Positions 15,054-16,476 of a stretch of 16,476 nt of DNA are shown here, in pieces. The position numbers and the translations under genes are program-made. This DNA is from Desulfobulbaceae bacterium (GTDB lineage: Bacteria; Desulfobacterota; Desulfobulbia; Desulfobulbales; Desulfocapsaceae): NCBI GenBank assembly GCA_027067035.1, contig JAMOMO010000080.1, positions 1 to 16,476 on the forward strand, in the 5' to 3' direction. Position 1 is the stretch's first letter. Every line of letters starts with the position of its first letter. Under the pieces are notes generated by a model. That model made no database searches and was not told the DNA's origin. It saw only the letters and a list, made by a program, of their open reading frames with translations.

Positions 15054-15920
15054 ATGCCCCAGATCTCCGAGGCCTTTCGCAGTCACCTCAGTTTATCGCT
15101 CACGCACGCAGGAATTGTAAGCAAAAAGGACTATGCACCTGCAGGTGAACTGGCGCAGACCATAGCCGCACGATTACAGCAGCAGAAGATTGCAGTGACC
15201 ATTGACACGGTAACTGAAGACCTTGATGTCCTCATTGTCCTTGGTGGTGACGGAACACTTCTCCATGTTGCGGATCAGGCGGCACGTTTTTCCATCCCCG
15301 TACTCGGGATCAACATGGGAAATCTCGGTTTCCTGACGGAGCGGACGGAGATGGAGGCAATAGCCGCAGTGGATGAACTGGTCTCGGGGACCATCACCAT
15401 TGAAAACAGAATGATGCTCAAGGCATCCCTTGGTACTGGAAACAGGAACAGCAGTTCACGCTACGCTCTCAACGAAGTCGTCATATCCAAAGGCACCCTC
15501 GACCGTGTCCTGCAACTCTCCACCAGAGCGGATGAAGAATATATCAACACCTACAAGGCTGACGGCCTCATTTTTTCAACTCCGACAGGGTCAACGGCCT
15601 ATAATCTCTCAGCAGGCGGGCCACTGGTATATCCGGGTCTGGCCTCCATCCTGGTCACCCCCATCTGCCCCTTTATGCTTGGTTCACGCCCGGTGCTTCT
15701 GCCTCCAAACAGCCGCCTGCGCACAAGTCTTGAGAAAGGCCATGATCACAGGGCTCAGGTCATTGTAGACGGTCAGCCGGCATGGGACATGGATGACAGC
15801 AACACCCTGAAAGTTGCTGCGGCCAAGCACCCTCTACGACTCATCATCTCACCGGACCGCGATTACTTTGCCATCCTCAGAAATAAACTGCACTGGGGTA
15901 TCGGCAAGGAATCACAATAG
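15054..15920 (+). CDS. nadK: NAD kinase
   Basis: NadK phosphorylates NAD to NADP with ATP or polyphosphate, feeding NADPH-dependent enzymes such as ProC and ThyX. In 288 residues the ATP/NAD-binding GGDGT is at 64-68, GINMGNLGFLT at 85-95, the NE pair at N140-E141, and TPTGSTAYNLSAGGP at 176-190, all diagnostic. The length is normal for bacterial NadK. The arrangement TGACATG puts its ATG one base after the proC stop, without a clear Shine-Dalgarno sequence, so translation is probably coupled to proC. Its stop is 9 nt from the stop of the convergent regulator gene, with no hairpin between. Confidence 0.96.
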   Translation: MPQISEAFRSHLSLSLTHAGIVSKKDYAPAGELAQTIAARLQQQKIAVTIDTVTEDLDVLIVLGGDGTLLHVADQAARFSIPVLGINMGNLGFLTERTEMEAIAAVDELVSGTITIENRMMLKASLGTGNRNSSSRYALNEVVISKGTLDRVLQLSTRADEEYINTYKADGLIFSTPTGSTAYNLSAGGPLVYPGLASILVTPICPFMLGSRPVLLPPNSRLRTSLEKGHDHRAQVIVDGQPAWDMDDSNTLKVAAAKHPLRLIISPDRDYFAILRNKLHWGIGKESQ

Positions 15921-15929
15921 ACACAGTCC

Positions 15930-16476
15930 CTATTTTCCCTTCTTTTTGATCCCGTACTTTTTCATTTTATACTGAAGCAGGCTCTTGGTGATTCCCAGTT
16001 TTTCAGCAGCGCGCGCCTGAACGTAGGCTGTCTCTTCCAGGGCCTCATTGAGCATTCTGTCTTCAATGGCATACAGGACATCGTTCAGACCGGTATTGGC
16101 CGGAATGATCTGCCCCAGGTCCAGGTCTGAGTTCAGGGCCTTCTGTTTATCGTTTCCAAGTGATTCGGGCTGCACATCCTCGCCCTTGATCCTGTTCTCA
16201 TCGCAGAGTATGGCCGCCCGTTCAATGGTGTTTTCAAGCTCTCTCACATTCCCCTCCCATGGCAGACTCACCAGAAGCCGCATGGCCTCTTTACTGATGG
16301 AGAGACCGGGCTTCCCCAGACGGTCCGCCATGCTTTCCACAAAGTAGTCCACCAGCAGAGGTATATCATCCTGACGCTCACGAAGGGCAGGAAGAACCAG
16401 GTGAATCACATTGAGACGATAGTAGAGGTCTTCCCTGAAATTCCCGTTTTTCACCTCCTCCTTCAGTTCTCGATTG
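15930..16476 (-). CDS. NtrC-family sigma54-dependent transcriptional activator (C-terminal part, cut by window edge)
   Basis: The frame is open to the end of the window, so the 5' part lies outside. The visible 182 codons cover the end of the AAA+ domain, with NREL...NGNFREDLYYRLNV (the usual TN..L......G.FREDLYYRLNV block), LPALRERQDDIPLL and the sensor II segment WEGNVRELENTIERA. A linker and a Fis-type helix-turn-helix (AAEKLGITKSLLQYKMKKYGIKKK) follow. The Walker motifs, the GAFTGA loop and the receiver or sensor domain are not visible, so the signal and target promoters are unknown. No sigma54 (-24/-12) promoter was recognised in this window. It runs towards nadK, ending 9 nt from it. 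Confidence 0.92.
   Translation of the reverse strand, partial: NRELKEEVKNGNFREDLYYRLNVIHLVLPALRERQDDIPLLVDYFVESMADRLGKPGLSISKEAMRLLVSLPWEGNVRELENTIERAAILCDENRIKGEDVQPESLGNDKQKALNSDLDLGQIIPANTGLNDVLYAIEDRMLNEALEETAYVQARAAEKLGITKSLLQYKMKKYGIKKKGK

Overview
The window carries chromosomal, housekeeping-style bacterial DNA of roughly 50% G+C. It fits an anaerobic member of the Desulfobacterota, most likely Desulfobulbales-like. That placement is an inference from gene content: a formate-tetrahydrofolate ligase, PEP synthase, the three-domain NifU with NifS, ThyX instead of ThyA, and an NtrC-type sigma54 activator. No marker gene settles it. I see no tRNA, rRNA, insertion sequence, integrase, CRISPR array or phage gene.

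Layout. (1) 31-2259, minus: a GspE/PilB/MshE-type secretion or pilus ATPase with an added C-terminal cyclic-nucleotide-binding domain. (2) 2467-4230, minus: fhs, with its own strong promoter and terminator. (3) 4431-7383, minus: an operon nifU-nifS-thyX with a 1-nt overlap and a 2-nt gap, behind a hairpin-rich leader and ending in an intrinsic terminator. (4) 7651-9390, minus: a phosphoglucomutase-type enzyme. (5) 9681-12122, plus: ppsA, divergent from the mutase and ending in a terminator that should work in both directions. (6) 12279-14064, minus: an operon of a secreted MORN-repeat protein, a Trm112/YcaR zinc ribbon and an MscS-family channel. (7) 14240-15920, plus: proC-nadK separated by 1 nt. 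(8) 15930 to the window edge, minus: the C-terminal part of an NtrC-family regulator, converging on nadK with only 9 nt between stops.

How the genes work together. Fhs activates formate onto tetrahydrofolate, PpsA makes PEP from pyruvate, and the mutase interconverts hexose phosphates. This is what an organism growing on C1/C2 carbon through the acetyl-CoA pathway and gluconeogenesis would need. NifU/NifS supply Fe-S clusters, and ThyX needs folate C1 units and reduced flavin. fhs and ppsA share a near-identical promoter (TTGAC[A/T], 17-nt spacer, TATATAGA).

Most worth a second look: the ATPase with nucleotide-sensing candidates at both ends (degenerate MshEN in front, CNB behind), ThyX with a roughly 100-residue insert and co-expressed with nifUS, the structured nifU leader, and the MORN-Trm112-MscS operon. 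I did not find a clearly new multi-gene system; most of the window is ordinary core genome.

Three starts were moved to an ATG with a good ribosome binding site: nifU (7383), the mutase (9390) and Trm112 (13586). proC was also shortened to its natural ATG at 14240.
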